DNA from: a bacterium
GTDB lineage: Bacteria > Blakebacterota > Blakebacteria > Blakebacterales > Blakebacteraceae
Direction: 5' to 3'
Assembly: GCA_025774205.1 (NCBI GenBank)
Contig: JALGWK010000096.1
Location: 1-7,206, forward strand
DNA: 7,206 nt
The position numbers and the translations under genes are program-made. The notes under the pieces were generated by a model. It was not told where the DNA came from and did no database searches. It worked only from the letters and a program-made list of their open reading frames with translations. Of this stretch, positions 1-6,661 are shown piece after piece. Position 1 is the stretch's first letter. Each line of letters starts with the position of its first letter.

Positions 1-574
1 AGGGAGGCCTCTTCGCCGGGCATCTCCCCGGCCAGAGCCAGGGCAGCGCGACGGATCTCGATCGAGGGATCACGAACCGCCATGTAGAGATCGATCTGAG
101 CCCCCCCGCCGGTGATGCCGACCAGGGTGGTCAGTGCCGCGATCCTGATACTCTCTTCACCTTCACCCTGGTGTTCCTCCGCGATCTTCCGGCAGATGGC
201 GATCCCGGTATCGACCTGGCCCGCGTCCGCAAGACGCTCCGCGTAGAGCAGCTGGTAACGGATGGCCGTCCCGCTCTCATAGCGGGACCCGCCTGCAGAG
301 GCCGAGGCCAGCAGATCGCCGGTGGAGACCGGTCCGATGTTGGCCAGGGCGTACAGCACCGCGTCACGCAGGTCGCGATCGTCACTGGCGGTGTACTTCC
401 AGATCTCGAACACCGCTGCCCGACTCCGCAATTCCCCGAGCGCCTTGACGAGGGTGACGGTGTTCATCCCCCCGGAACGGGGCAGGGCGGTGATCAGGGC
501 GAATTCGGCTGAAAGTGTGCCGATCGAGATCAGGGCCCTGGCGGCCGGCTCACAGAGACGATCATCGTCGAGGT

Positions 575-586
575 ACCACCAAGGGG
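575..586 (-). other. Frameshift site 2 (apparent -1) in the HEAT lipoprotein gene
   Basis: The middle frame reads AGGDEAVVPLG and then turns into a Ser/Thr/Pro-rich tail that stops at 530. The other frame picks up as WYLDDDRLCEPAARALISIG from 578. One base is missing in the CCCCTTGGTGG stretch, a run of doubled and quadrupled bases where a dropped base is easy. After this point the frame is the same as that of the lipoprotein start, so the two shifts cancel. Confidence 0.65.
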
Positions 587-816
587 CACGACCGCCTCAT
601 CTCCACCCGCGAGCTGCAGCTGGCTCATCAGGAAGGCCTTCACATCCGGGTTTGACCTCTCTTCGAGAGCCTTGATCATCGCCATGGCGAACATCGAACG
701 TTCACGTTCGGCCCCCGGACGCCCGACATACCGGCTGAGGGCACTCAGGGCGAAGCGGGCATGGGAATCATTGGCGGTGTCCGGCAGGGCAACGAGCATC
801 CGTCCCAGGTCGACGA

Positions 817-827
817 TCGCTGCCGGC
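817..827 (-). other. Frameshift site 1 (apparent +1) in the HEAT lipoprotein gene
   Basis: Reading on the minus strand, the lipoprotein frame is plausible up to Ala54 (DTAVEEA) and then becomes arginine-rich (GSDRRPG) with a stop at 770-768. From about 823 the neighbouring frame reads AAIVDLGRMLVALPDTAND and continues for about 80 codons as HEAT-like helix sequence. One extra base, or two missing, in this stretch explains it. There is no homopolymer longer than two bases here, so a polymerase-slippage or homopolymer sequencing error is not an obvious cause. Confidence 0.6.
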
Positions 828-994
828 CTCTTCCACGGCGGTGTCTTCAGCCGGCATCGCCCCGGTAATGCTCACCACTGCGGGATCGGGCGGCGCCAGA
901 CGGCCGGTCGAGGCACAGGCGGCCAGACCGGAGACGAGCATGACCGTGGCGAGAGGAAAGAAGATACGGTTCTTCAGAGCATGCATCGGATCAT

Positions 995-1000
995 TCCTCT
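995..1000 (-). promoter_or_regulatory. Ribosome binding site of the HEAT lipoprotein gene
   Basis: AGAGGA on the minus strand, eight bases before ATG 986-984 and directly after the TAG stop of the oxidoreductase. It fixes the start of the lipoprotein despite its broken frame. Confidence 0.65.
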
Positions 1001-2272
1001 CTACAGGTGCCAGGGTGCCCGCATCGGCTGATCGATCAGGCGATCGGCCTCAGGGTCACCGATGAACTGCTGGGTGACGGGATCGAATCGGAGCGACCGG
1101 CGGAGCTGCAGGGCTACCACCCCGAGATTGACGATCGTGCACGACCGGTGTCCGTTCCGTTCGTTCAGGGCGAAGGGCTGCCGGTTCCGGATCGCCTCGT
1201 GGAAGTCTGTCACCTGCGGTTCGGGTTCCGGAAGCTGGGCCAACTTCTGCTCGAAACCGGGGATATCGGAGGTGAAGCCTCTGAAGAGTTTCCCCTCCGG
1301 ACCTTCGAGGTAGGCCGCGTCCTTGTCCCGGTCCTCACCGTCGAGGATGATCTCACAGCCGTCCTCGTACCGGTACGTGATCCGTCGCCAGGAACCGACC
1401 GCGTCAGGGTGTTGCTGCGGGGCGTCGATCTCGATCTCGATCGGGCTGGTGTCGTCCTTGTGGAGCAGGTACTGGATCGGGTCGATGTAGTGCTGGCCCA
1501 TGTCGCCGAGTCCGCCGCCGTCGTAGTCGAAGTAGCCCCGGAAAGAACCGTGCACCCGGTGGGGGTGGTACGGTTTGACAGGGGCGGGGCCGAGCCAGAA
1601 GTCGTAATCGAGTTCGGGCGGTACCGGTTCAGGTACCTGGTGGGTCATCCCGCTCCAGTAGAACTTCCAGTCGAAGCCGGTGGTGGCGCTCACGGTGGCC
1701 TTGAGGGGCCAGCCGAGCATGCCGCTCTCCACGACCTTGCGGATCTCACTGACGGTGGTCTGCATACCGTAGAAGCCGCCACTGAACCGGAACCAGGTAT
1801 TGAGACGGAAGATCCGGCCGTTCCGGCGGACTGCCTCGACCACCTTTTTCCCCTCGCCGATGGTGCGGGTCATCGGCTTTTCACACCAGATGTCCTTGCC
1901 CGCTTCGGCGGCGGCGATCGTCATCAGTCCGTGCCAGTGGGGCGGGGTCGCGATGTGGATGATGTCGATATCGGGTCGGGCCAGCACCTCCCGGAAGTCG
2001 TGGTAACCGTCAACTCCCGGGCCCGCCTTCTCGATGGCGCCGGCCAGATGCTGGCTGTCCACGTCACAGACTGCCAGAAGTCGGGAACCCTCGTAATCGA
2101 TGTGACCGCTCCCCATCCCGCCCACGCCGATGATCCCCTTGGTGAGTTCATCGCTCGGCGCTGTGAATCCCGTTCCGCCGAGTACAGTGCGGGGCACGAT
2201 CGTGACTGAGGCCGCCGCCGCGACCGCGCCTTTGAGAAACGTCCGACGATCGGTCTGTCTCCGCTTCGTCAT
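1001..2272 (-). CDS. Tat-exported Gfo/Idh/MocA family oxidoreductase
   Basis: Complete, 423 aa. Seen: twin-arginine signal RRTFLKG (Arg9-Arg10) followed by an Ala/Val-rich core to about residue 33; Rossmann nucleotide-binding loop GVGGMG (49-54) followed by LLAVCDVD; the family EKP motif (131-133), whose Lys is normally catalytic; and GGGLGDMGQHYIDP (252-265), which holds the conserved Asp/His of the substrate site. The C-terminal DPVTQQFIGDPEADRL...RAPW ending is a common ending in environmental members of this family. Known: these enzymes oxidise or reduce hydroxyls of sugars, inositols or glycosides with tightly bound NAD(P); exported ones fold with cofactor before Tat transport. Inference: periplasmic sugar or glycoside dehydrogenase, substrate unknown. 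The start has AGGAG six bases upstream. It lies 25 bases after the TPR/Omp28 gene and 14 bases before the HEAT lipoprotein, hence the same operon. Family call is firm; substrate is not. Confidence 0.93.
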   Translation of the reverse strand: MTKRRQTDRRTFLKGAVAAAASVTIVPRTVLGGTGFTAPSDELTKGIIGVGGMGSGHIDYEGSRLLAVCDVDSQHLAGAIEKAGPGVDGYHDFREVLARPDIDIIHIATPPHWHGLMTIAAAEAGKDIWCEKPMTRTIGEGKKVVEAVRRNGRIFRLNTWFRFSGGFYGMQTTVSEIRKVVESGMLGWPLKATVSATTGFDWKFYWSGMTHQVPEPVPPELDYDFWLGPAPVKPYHPHRVHGSFRGYFDYDGGGLGDMGQHYIDPIQYLLHKDDTSPIEIEIDAPQQHPDAVGSWRRITYRYEDGCEIILDGEDRDKDAAYLEGPEGKLFRGFTSDIPGFEQKLAQLPEPEPQVTDFHEAIRNRQPFALNERNGHRSCTIVNLGVVALQLRRSLRFDPVTQQFIGDPEADRLIDQPMRAPWHL

Positions 2273-2278
2273 GGTCTG

Positions 2279-2283
2279 CTCCT
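2279..2283 (-). promoter_or_regulatory. Ribosome binding site of the Gfo/Idh/MocA gene
   Basis: AGGAG on the minus strand, six bases before ATG 2272-2270. It lies inside the 25-base gap after the upstream gene's TAG stop and supports both this start and translation from a shared transcript. Confidence 0.7.
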
Positions 2284-2297
2284 GGTTCTCGCGGGTT

Positions 2298-4325
2298 CTA
2301 TCTCAGATCGAAAACACTGGCCTGATACACCTCTTTGGTCTCTTCGTTCTGTACGAAGGCTACCAGTACCAGCTGACCCGGGTCGATCTCGTTCATCTTC
2401 CGGCTGAAACCGGGGCCGTTGCGGAAGCGGTCGGCGTTCTCCGCCTCCCAGTCGGTCAGGTAGCTGAGCAGGACCTCCTGGAGCTGGGTCAGATCGAGAG
2501 TCTCCCGGACCCGGACCTTTCCGTTGGGCCTGAGCGCGTAGCCTTCATGTCCTCCGATGAAGGAGCGCACCACCATCCGGTGCTCGGCCACGCCGTTACC
2601 GCCCTCGTAGTGTATTTCCTTCTCGGCCAGCACCACCCGCAGGCGGAGGTTCTCGTTGCCCTTCAACTCGGAATCGGTGGTCTTCACCGAGACATCCATC
2701 CTGACGTCACCACCGGAGATTCTGCCCTTCAGGTCGATCGACAGTTGCGGAACCTCGGCCAGGTGCTGTTCCAGGGTCCAGCCGTAGGCACCGAATTTCC
2801 CCTTGCCGGCGGCTGCGCCGCCACCTCCGACGGATGAATCGGTTCCATCGAAGATCGAGGTGGGTGTCCCGCCGATAACGTCGCCATAGAATTCCTGGCG
2901 GTCTTCGGTCCAGGAGTTGGTCATGGGGTCGGGTCCGGGGATGTGGAGGTGATGGACCAGAACCGCGGCGACCGTCCTCGGGTAGTAGGCGATCAGGCCG
3001 TCGTAGGCGAGGTCGGAGGCCACACACGGCGGGCACTCGGAACCGGTGAAGAGTTCGGCCAGCACCACCTTGCCGGTCCAGTCGGACGGTACGTCGTAAG
3101 CCTCTTCAGGGTGCCACGACTCGAGTTGTTCACGCAGTTTGGCCCGGTAGTCTTCCAGGCTCTCTCCGGGATGTGTTTTTTCCCAGAGCGGCGTGAGACG
3201 CTCCATGATGGGCGGGTAATTCAGCAGGGCCGCGGTTTCCATGTACTCGGCGATGGCGGCCTCGTCCTGACCAAGAGCCTCGAGCGATGTGCCGAGGGCC
3301 AGGTGGAGCTCATAATCGTAGGGCCCGGCCAGCATTCTGACCGGTTCGAGCGCCTCGAACACTCCCCGGTGGTTGCCGACGGCCAGTCGGACCTGGCCGA
3401 CCGCGGTCCGGGCATCCAGGTAGGCAGCCCCTCCGGCTTCCGGCCAAACCGAAGCAGCGATCTCCTCGGCGTAGCGATTCGCACGGTCGATGAGCACACC
3501 GAGCTTGGCGAAGGCGACAGCAAGCGTCTGCTTTGTCTCGAGTTCGTCCTCGGATTCGGAGAGCATGCGGTCGGCTCCCACGCCGAGAACGCGGGTGGTC
3601 CAGGCCTGCAATCCACCGCTCCCGGCCTGCTGCTCGCCGAGACTGTCAAAGGCTTCTCTCGTGGTCTGGTCATCCGGCATCTGCAGCAGAGCGCCGACGA
3701 GATACCCTTCAGCCTCATCAAGCTGTCCGGCCTTCACCAGGTATCCGGCGAGGATAACATTGGCCCTGCCCTGCTGGTTGGGACGGGTGAGTGCGATCGC
3801 CTTCCGCTGGTAATCGATCGCCCGGTTGACCTCGTCCTTCGCGGCGAAGATGGTCGCGGCGGTCGAGAAAACCGCTGACTGCGTGCGGTCATTGGTGCCG
3901 TCCTCCGCCAGCTCCAGCGCCCTGGAGATGTATTCATCCACCTTCCCGGACCCGGCACCAAGTTCGTTCAACTGTCGCGCCGCGTAGGCGTACGCGAGCG
4001 CCTCGCCCCGTGACGAGTACGCCTCGATATACCGTTCGGCGTAATCGATGACGAGATCAGATCCCGGATCGATCTCGGCGGCCGAGCTCATCGCGACCTG
4101 GAGACAGGAGACCACGTAGCCGGACTGCGGCCATTTCGCGATGAAGTCCTCGGCGGCTTCGATTCTGGCGGCCGGATCCTCGATCGCGGTCAGGGCCTGG
4201 AATGCGTCTCTCTGTTCCGGTGTACGACCTTGAGCATCTGTCTGTGACGGGATCGCCAGAACGAGCGACAGGATCATGATCGTCGGAAGAAACGATCCCC
4301 GGATGGTAGCTGCTGCTTTTCTCAT
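2298..4325 (-). CDS. Exported TPR-like/Omp28-like protein with thioredoxin-type CPPC motif
   Basis: Complete, 675 aa from ATG 4325. I chose this start because it has TGAGG five bases upstream and gives a normal signal peptide (Arg/Lys start, hydrophobic core TIMILSLVLAI, likely cleavage after TDA at about residue 31). The longer frame to 4421 has no Shine-Dalgarno and would bury the signal. Seen: residues about 35-400 are helical with TPR-like pairs (RAIDYQRKAIALTRPNQQGR; AGQLDEAEGYLVGAL; ALGQDEAAIAEYMETAALL). Residues about 417-500 read as a thioredoxin-like fold: strand KVVLAELFTG, then CPPC (431-434), then HHLHIPGPDPMTN and GGTPT (485-489), which contains the cis-Pro position. A beta-rich C-terminal domain follows. 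Known: this C-terminal half resembles Omp28-type exported proteins whose role is unsettled. Inference: a periplasmic or surface thiol/disulfide or cofactor-linked partner of the downstream dehydrogenase. First gene of the minus-strand operon. Confidence 0.85.
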   Translation of the reverse strand: MRKAAATIRGSFLPTIMILSLVLAIPSQTDAQGRTPEQRDAFQALTAIEDPAARIEAAEDFIAKWPQSGYVVSCLQVAMSSAAEIDPGSDLVIDYAERYIEAYSSRGEALAYAYAARQLNELGAGSGKVDEYISRALELAEDGTNDRTQSAVFSTAATIFAAKDEVNRAIDYQRKAIALTRPNQQGRANVILAGYLVKAGQLDEAEGYLVGALLQMPDDQTTREAFDSLGEQQAGSGGLQAWTTRVLGVGADRMLSESEDELETKQTLAVAFAKLGVLIDRANRYAEEIAASVWPEAGGAAYLDARTAVGQVRLAVGNHRGVFEALEPVRMLAGPYDYELHLALGTSLEALGQDEAAIAEYMETAALLNYPPIMERLTPLWEKTHPGESLEDYRAKLREQLESWHPEEAYDVPSDWTGKVVLAELFTGSECPPCVASDLAYDGLIAYYPRTVAAVLVHHLHIPGPDPMTNSWTEDRQEFYGDVIGGTPTSIFDGTDSSVGGGGAAAGKGKFGAYGWTLEQHLAEVPQLSIDLKGRISGGDVRMDVSVKTTDSELKGNENLRLRVVLAEKEIHYEGGNGVAEHRMVVRSFIGGHEGYALRPNGKVRVRETLDLTQLQEVLLSYLTDWEAENADRFRNGPGFSRKMNEIDPGQLVLVAFVQNEETKEVYQASVFDLR

Positions 4326-4330
4326 GGTGG

Positions 4331-4335
4331 CCTCA
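4331..4335 (-). promoter_or_regulatory. Ribosome binding site that decides the start of the TPR/Omp28 gene
   Basis: TGAGG on the minus strand, five bases before ATG 4325-4323. The in-frame ATG further upstream at 4421 has no comparable site (it is preceded by TCGACGTC), so the shorter, signal-peptide-bearing start is preferred. Confidence 0.65.
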
Positions 4336-4416
4336 TTCAGTGAACGGGGGGCACGGTGTACCTGCACTGGAGTCCGAACAAAGTAACCGAGCCCCCGCCT
4401 CGCATCCAGTCCGACC

Positions 4417-4444
4417 TTCACGACGTCGAGGGAGGGAGTATCTT
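4417..4444 (+). promoter_or_regulatory. Candidate promoter of the S9 peptidase gene
   Basis: TTCACG (4417-4422), a 16-base spacer, then TATCTT (4439-4444). It matches the sigma-70 consensus at 4 of 6 bases in each hexamer. It would give a 5' leader of roughly 85 bases that includes the inverted repeat, the palindrome and both direct repeats. The same -10 hexamer precedes the ferredoxin gene. Pattern match only. Confidence 0.33.
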
Positions 4445-4470
4445 TTCATCGGCGGAACGAACCCGATGAA
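4445..4470. repeat. 8-base inverted repeat, 10-base spacer
   Basis: TTCATCGG (4445-4452) and CCGATGAA (4463-4470) are exact reverse complements. A further G-T pair is possible outside the stem. No T-run follows on either strand, so it is not an intrinsic terminator. Starting immediately after the candidate -10 of the peptidase promoter, it would suit a repressor operator or a leader hairpin. Confidence 0.5.
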
Positions 4471-4471
4471 G

Positions 4472-4483
4472 GTCATGCATGAC
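4472..4483. repeat. Perfect 12-base palindrome
   Basis: GTCATGCATGAC equals its own reverse complement. It lies one base after the 8-base inverted repeat and about 50 bases before the peptidase start. Dyads of this size in a divergent promoter gap are typical binding sites for dimeric regulators, but no regulator gene is in the window to pair with it. Confidence 0.5.
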
Positions 4484-4491
4484 GGCTCCGA

Positions 4492-4519
4492 ATACCCGTG
4501 AGCTCCTGATACCCGTGAG
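4492..4519 (+). repeat. 11-base direct repeat upstream of the peptidase start
   Basis: ATACCCGTGAG occurs at 4492-4502 and again at 4509-4519, a period of 17 bases with a 6-base spacer. The second copy runs straight into the AAGGAG ribosome binding site (4520-4525) of the peptidase gene. It could be a short local duplication or a pair of protein sites. Confidence 0.6.
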
Positions 4520-4525
4520 AAGGAG
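4520..4525 (+). promoter_or_regulatory. Ribosome binding site of the S9 peptidase gene
   Basis: AAGGAG, nine bases before ATG 4535. CTCCT at 4503-4507 is complementary to its AGGAG core (4521-4525), so a 5-base-pair hairpin with a 13-base loop could partly mask the site. The stem is short and the effect is uncertain. Confidence 0.65.
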
Positions 4526-4534
4526 AACGCCCCG

Positions 4535-6661
4535 ATGAACCATCGAGGACCTGCTGTTCGATCCCGTTCACTCCTGCTGGCCACGCTCATCACGATCCTG
4601 CCCCTCCTGTTGGCCATGCTCATCTCGATCCTGCCCCTCCTGCCGGCGGCAGCCCAGAACGAGCGCAGACCGATGGGAGTCGATGATTCCTTCCGGATGG
4701 TGAGCGTGGGCGGAGCGGTCATCTCCCCCGACGGTCAGTGGGTGATCTACTCTCTGCGCGAACGTGACTACGTCGAAGACAAGACGAAGACCACCTGGTG
4801 GCTGGCCTCCCCCGATGGCGCCACCGAGCCCTTTCAGTTCATCGGCGAGGCTGGAGGGAGCGGCTTCACCTGGGCTCCCGATTCCCGTTCCCTCTACTTC
4901 TCCCGCCAGAAGGAGGTCGGCGGCAAGAAGGTCAACCAGATCTTCCAGATGCCCCTGATGGGAGGGGAAGCGCTGGTCCTGACCGAGTTCAAGGAGAGCC
5001 AGGGTTCGTGGACACTCTCACCTGACGGGACCTTCTTCATCTTCCGGAAGACCGAGAAGGATGAGGACCTGGATAAGGAAGTCAAGGCGGGCTATGACCA
5101 CATCTATGTTAACGAGGGACCGAACGGGCAGGGGAGGAGCACCTGGTCGAACCTGTGGCACTTCGATCCGGAATCGAAGGAGATGACCCGGCTCACCGAA
5201 CGGGAGTGGAGCATCGGCGGGTTCGACATCTCGTCCGATTCGAAGCGAATCGTGCTCTCCGCCCGGCCTGACAACCTGAGGAACACCGGCGGGCTCTCCG
5301 AACTCTACCTCCTCGATATCGGAACGAAGGAGATCACGCGGCTCACGGAAAACGAATCGCCCGAAGGCGGTCCGGTCTGGGCGCCTGACAACCGGCAGAT
5401 CGTCTTCCGGGCAGTGAGCCTCGAGGAATGGGACGCGGGCAACGGCGACTTCTGGATGATGGACACGGCGACGAAGGAGGTACGCAACCTGACGGCCGAG
5501 CATGAAGGGCCGCTGGGCGGACCGCTCTTCAGCCCCGATGGTCGATACCTTTACTACAGCGGCGGCTGGGGAACTGCACGCTATCCTCAGCGGCTCGAGA
5601 TCGCGACCGGGAGGATCGAGAATCTTGCCGAGACCGACGGCCTGATGAGGGTGTCCTCATGGTCGAAGGACCGGCAGACCATCGCCTACAGCTACCAGGA
5701 CTTCACCACTCCCTCCGATCTCTACATCGGCACCCTCGACGGCCGGAGCTACAACCAGTATCGCGTCACCGAGGCGAACCCCTGGATCACCGAGGAGATC
5801 GAACTCGGTTCGGTCGAGGTGGTGCAGTGGCAGAGCCGGAACGGCTTCACCATCGAGGGACTGCTCCACCTGCCGCCCGGGTACGATACGTCCGACCCGA
5901 CCGCGATCCCGCTTCTGCTCCATATCCACGGCGGACCGGCCGGGGCCTTTTCCAACTCCTTCTCGGTCACCAACCAGGTCTGGGCGGGTCTCGGCTACGC
6001 CCAGCTCTCACCGAACGTCAGGGGCTCAACCGGCTACACCGACGAACTGATGCGGGGGAACATCCAGGACATCGGCGGTGGGGATTATTTCGATCTCATC
6101 AACGGGGTGGACGCCATGATCGAGCGGGGGGTAGCCCACGAGGACAGCCTCGCGCTCAACGGCTGGTCGTACGGCGGGATCCTCGGCGGTTGGACTGTTA
6201 CGCAGACCGACCGCTTCAAGGCCGCGAGCGTGGGGGCGATGGTGAGTGACTGGACGAGTGAGTTCGGTCCCGGTTTCAACTACGACGTCACCCTCTGGTA
6301 TATCGGCGGCGATCCCTGGTCGAATCCACGCGAATGGCGCGAGAAGAGTCCGTTGACCCATGTCGACCAGGTAACCACACCGACCCTGGTGCTGCACGGC
6401 GACAACGACACCACCGACACGCCGGCCCAAAGCATGAACTTCTTCGCCGGTCTCCAGCAGCATGGCGTGCCGACCCGGTATGTCCGTTTCCCTGGAGAAC
6501 CGCACGGTCTCGGGAAGATGAAGCACCAGCGGGTCCGCTCCACCGAGGAGATCGAATGGATGCAGAAGTGGGTGCGGGGTCTCACCGATTACGAGTACCC
6601 GGCGCCGCCGAAGAAGGAGGAGGAGAAAGAGGGAGAGAAGGAGGGGGAGGGCGAAAGGTAA
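4535..6661 (+). CDS. Secreted S9 family (prolyl oligopeptidase-type) serine peptidase
   Basis: Complete, 708 aa. Seen: an N-terminal hydrophobic export signal ending near PAAAQ (38-41). A beta-propeller region of about 60-420 has seven PD40-like strands, each with an SPDG-like turn (64-67, 114-117, 162-165, 233-236, 283-286, 333-336, 377-380). An alpha/beta-hydrolase domain spans about 425-682, with HGGP (465-468), the nucleophile elbow GWSYGG (Ser545), HGDND with the likely acid Asp625, and GEPHG with His657. All three triad residues are present, so it should be active. Known: S9 enzymes cleave short peptides, often after Pro or as dipeptidyl- or acylaminoacyl-peptidases, the propeller limiting substrate size. 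Inference: periplasmic or secreted peptide scavenging; exact specificity is not readable. Odd: an 11-residue duplication in the signal, and a Lys/Glu/Gly-rich tail (691-708) after the catalytic domain. AAGGAG lies nine bases upstream. Confidence 0.95.
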   Translation: MNHRGPAVRSRSLLLATLITILPLLLAMLISILPLLPAAAQNERRPMGVDDSFRMVSVGGAVISPDGQWVIYSLRERDYVEDKTKTTWWLASPDGATEPFQFIGEAGGSGFTWAPDSRSLYFSRQKEVGGKKVNQIFQMPLMGGEALVLTEFKESQGSWTLSPDGTFFIFRKTEKDEDLDKEVKAGYDHIYVNEGPNGQGRSTWSNLWHFDPESKEMTRLTEREWSIGGFDISSDSKRIVLSARPDNLRNTGGLSELYLLDIGTKEITRLTENESPEGGPVWAPDNRQIVFRAVSLEEWDAGNGDFWMMDTATKEVRNLTAEHEGPLGGPLFSPDGRYLYYSGGWGTARYPQRLEIATGRIENLAETDGLMRVSSWSKDRQTIAYSYQDFTTPSDLYIGTLDGRSYNQYRVTEANPWITEEIELGSVEVVQWQSRNGFTIEGLLHLPPGYDTSDPTAIPLLLHIHGGPAGAFSNSFSVTNQVWAGLGYAQLSPNVRGSTGYTDELMRGNIQDIGGGDYFDLINGVDAMIERGVAHEDSLALNGWSYGGILGGWTVTQTDRFKAASVGAMVSDWTSEFGPGFNYDVTLWYIGGDPWSNPREWREKSPLTHVDQVTTPTLVLHGDNDTTDTPAQSMNFFAGLQQHGVPTRYVRFPGEPHGLGKMKHQRVRSTEEIEWMQKWVRGLTDYEYPAPPKKEEEKEGEKEGEGER
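4574..4639 (+). repeat. 33-base in-frame tandem duplication in the peptidase signal peptide
   Basis: Two 33-base units, 4574-4606 and 4607-4639, agree at 30 of 33 positions. They encode LLATLITILPL and LLAMLISILPL (residues 14-24 and 25-35). Removing one unit leaves a signal core of ordinary length, so the duplication nearly doubles the hydrophobic stretch. The three differences suggest it is not brand new. Confidence 0.85.
6605..6658 (+). other. Purine-rich, charged low-complexity tail of the peptidase gene
   Basis: After CCGCCG the coding strand is almost all A and G up to the stop, encoding PPKK followed by Glu/Lys/Gly repeats (residues 691-708). It lies beyond the hydrolase domain and has no catalytic residues. 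Such a tract is prone to expansion and contraction, so its length may vary between strains. Confidence 0.7.

Larger units (their letters stand above)
1..986 (-). pseudogene. HEAT-repeat lipoprotein, two compensating frameshifts, partial at left edge
   Basis: Seen: the reading starts at ATG 986-984 with AGAGGA eight bases upstream and encodes a lipoprotein signal peptide (basic start, hydrophobic core, lipobox LAAC with Cys24). About residue 54 (817-827) the sensible frame moves by one base (one extra base) into the frame reading AAIVDLGRMLVALPD, and at 575-586 it moves back (one base missing) into a frame reading WYLDDDRLCEPAARALISIG. That frame stays open to the window edge. The downstream part is rich in paired Ala/Leu helices, such as DLRDAVLYALANIG and IEIRRAALALAGEM, typical of HEAT repeats. 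Known: HEAT proteins are helical scaffolds, and lipoproteins of this look often sit beside Gfo/Idh/MocA dehydrogenases and DUF1080 (3-keto-disaccharide hydrolase-type) genes. Inference: an envelope-anchored binding or scaffold protein of the sugar-oxidation set. With about 80 shifted codons still readable without stops, the shifts are either recent mutations or sequencing errors; if errors, this is an intact gene. The C-terminus lies beyond the window. Confidence 0.72.
4326..4534. promoter_or_regulatory. Divergent intergenic control region
   Basis: This 209-base gap separates the minus-strand operon from the plus-strand peptidase gene, so it must hold promoters for both. It contains an 8-base inverted repeat, a perfect 12-base palindrome, an 11-base direct repeat next to the peptidase ribosome binding site, and one candidate promoter for the peptidase; each is listed separately. 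For the minus strand the best -10-like hexamer I find is TACTTT (4385-4380), without a good -35, so I do not call it. No terminator is expected and none is seen. Confidence 0.6.

Noticed and set aside
131-385. 84-codon minus-strand frame near the left edge
   Set aside because: Ser/Arg/Pro-rich out-of-frame reading of the HEAT gene; the overlapping minus frame encodes clear HEAT helices and is open to the window edge.
1007-2209. Long 400-codon plus-strand open frame opposite the oxidoreductase
   Set aside because: It is antisense to a clear Gfo/Idh/MocA gene in GC-rich DNA, rich in Val/Arg/Gly/Glu with no recognisable motif, and arises from codon bias of the real gene.
2943-3878. 311-codon plus-strand open frame opposite the TPR/Omp28 gene
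   Set aside because: Antisense shadow: no start-site support, no domain, and composition typical of a mirrored high-GC frame.
4326-4421. 32-residue N-terminal extension of the TPR/Omp28 protein from ATG 4421
   Set aside because: No Shine-Dalgarno before it, and it would place the signal peptide internally; the ATG at 4325 has TGAGG and a normal signal sequence.
5659-6249. 196-codon plus-strand frame inside the peptidase gene
   Set aside because: Arg/His-rich shadow of the hydrolase domain in another frame, with no independent start signal.
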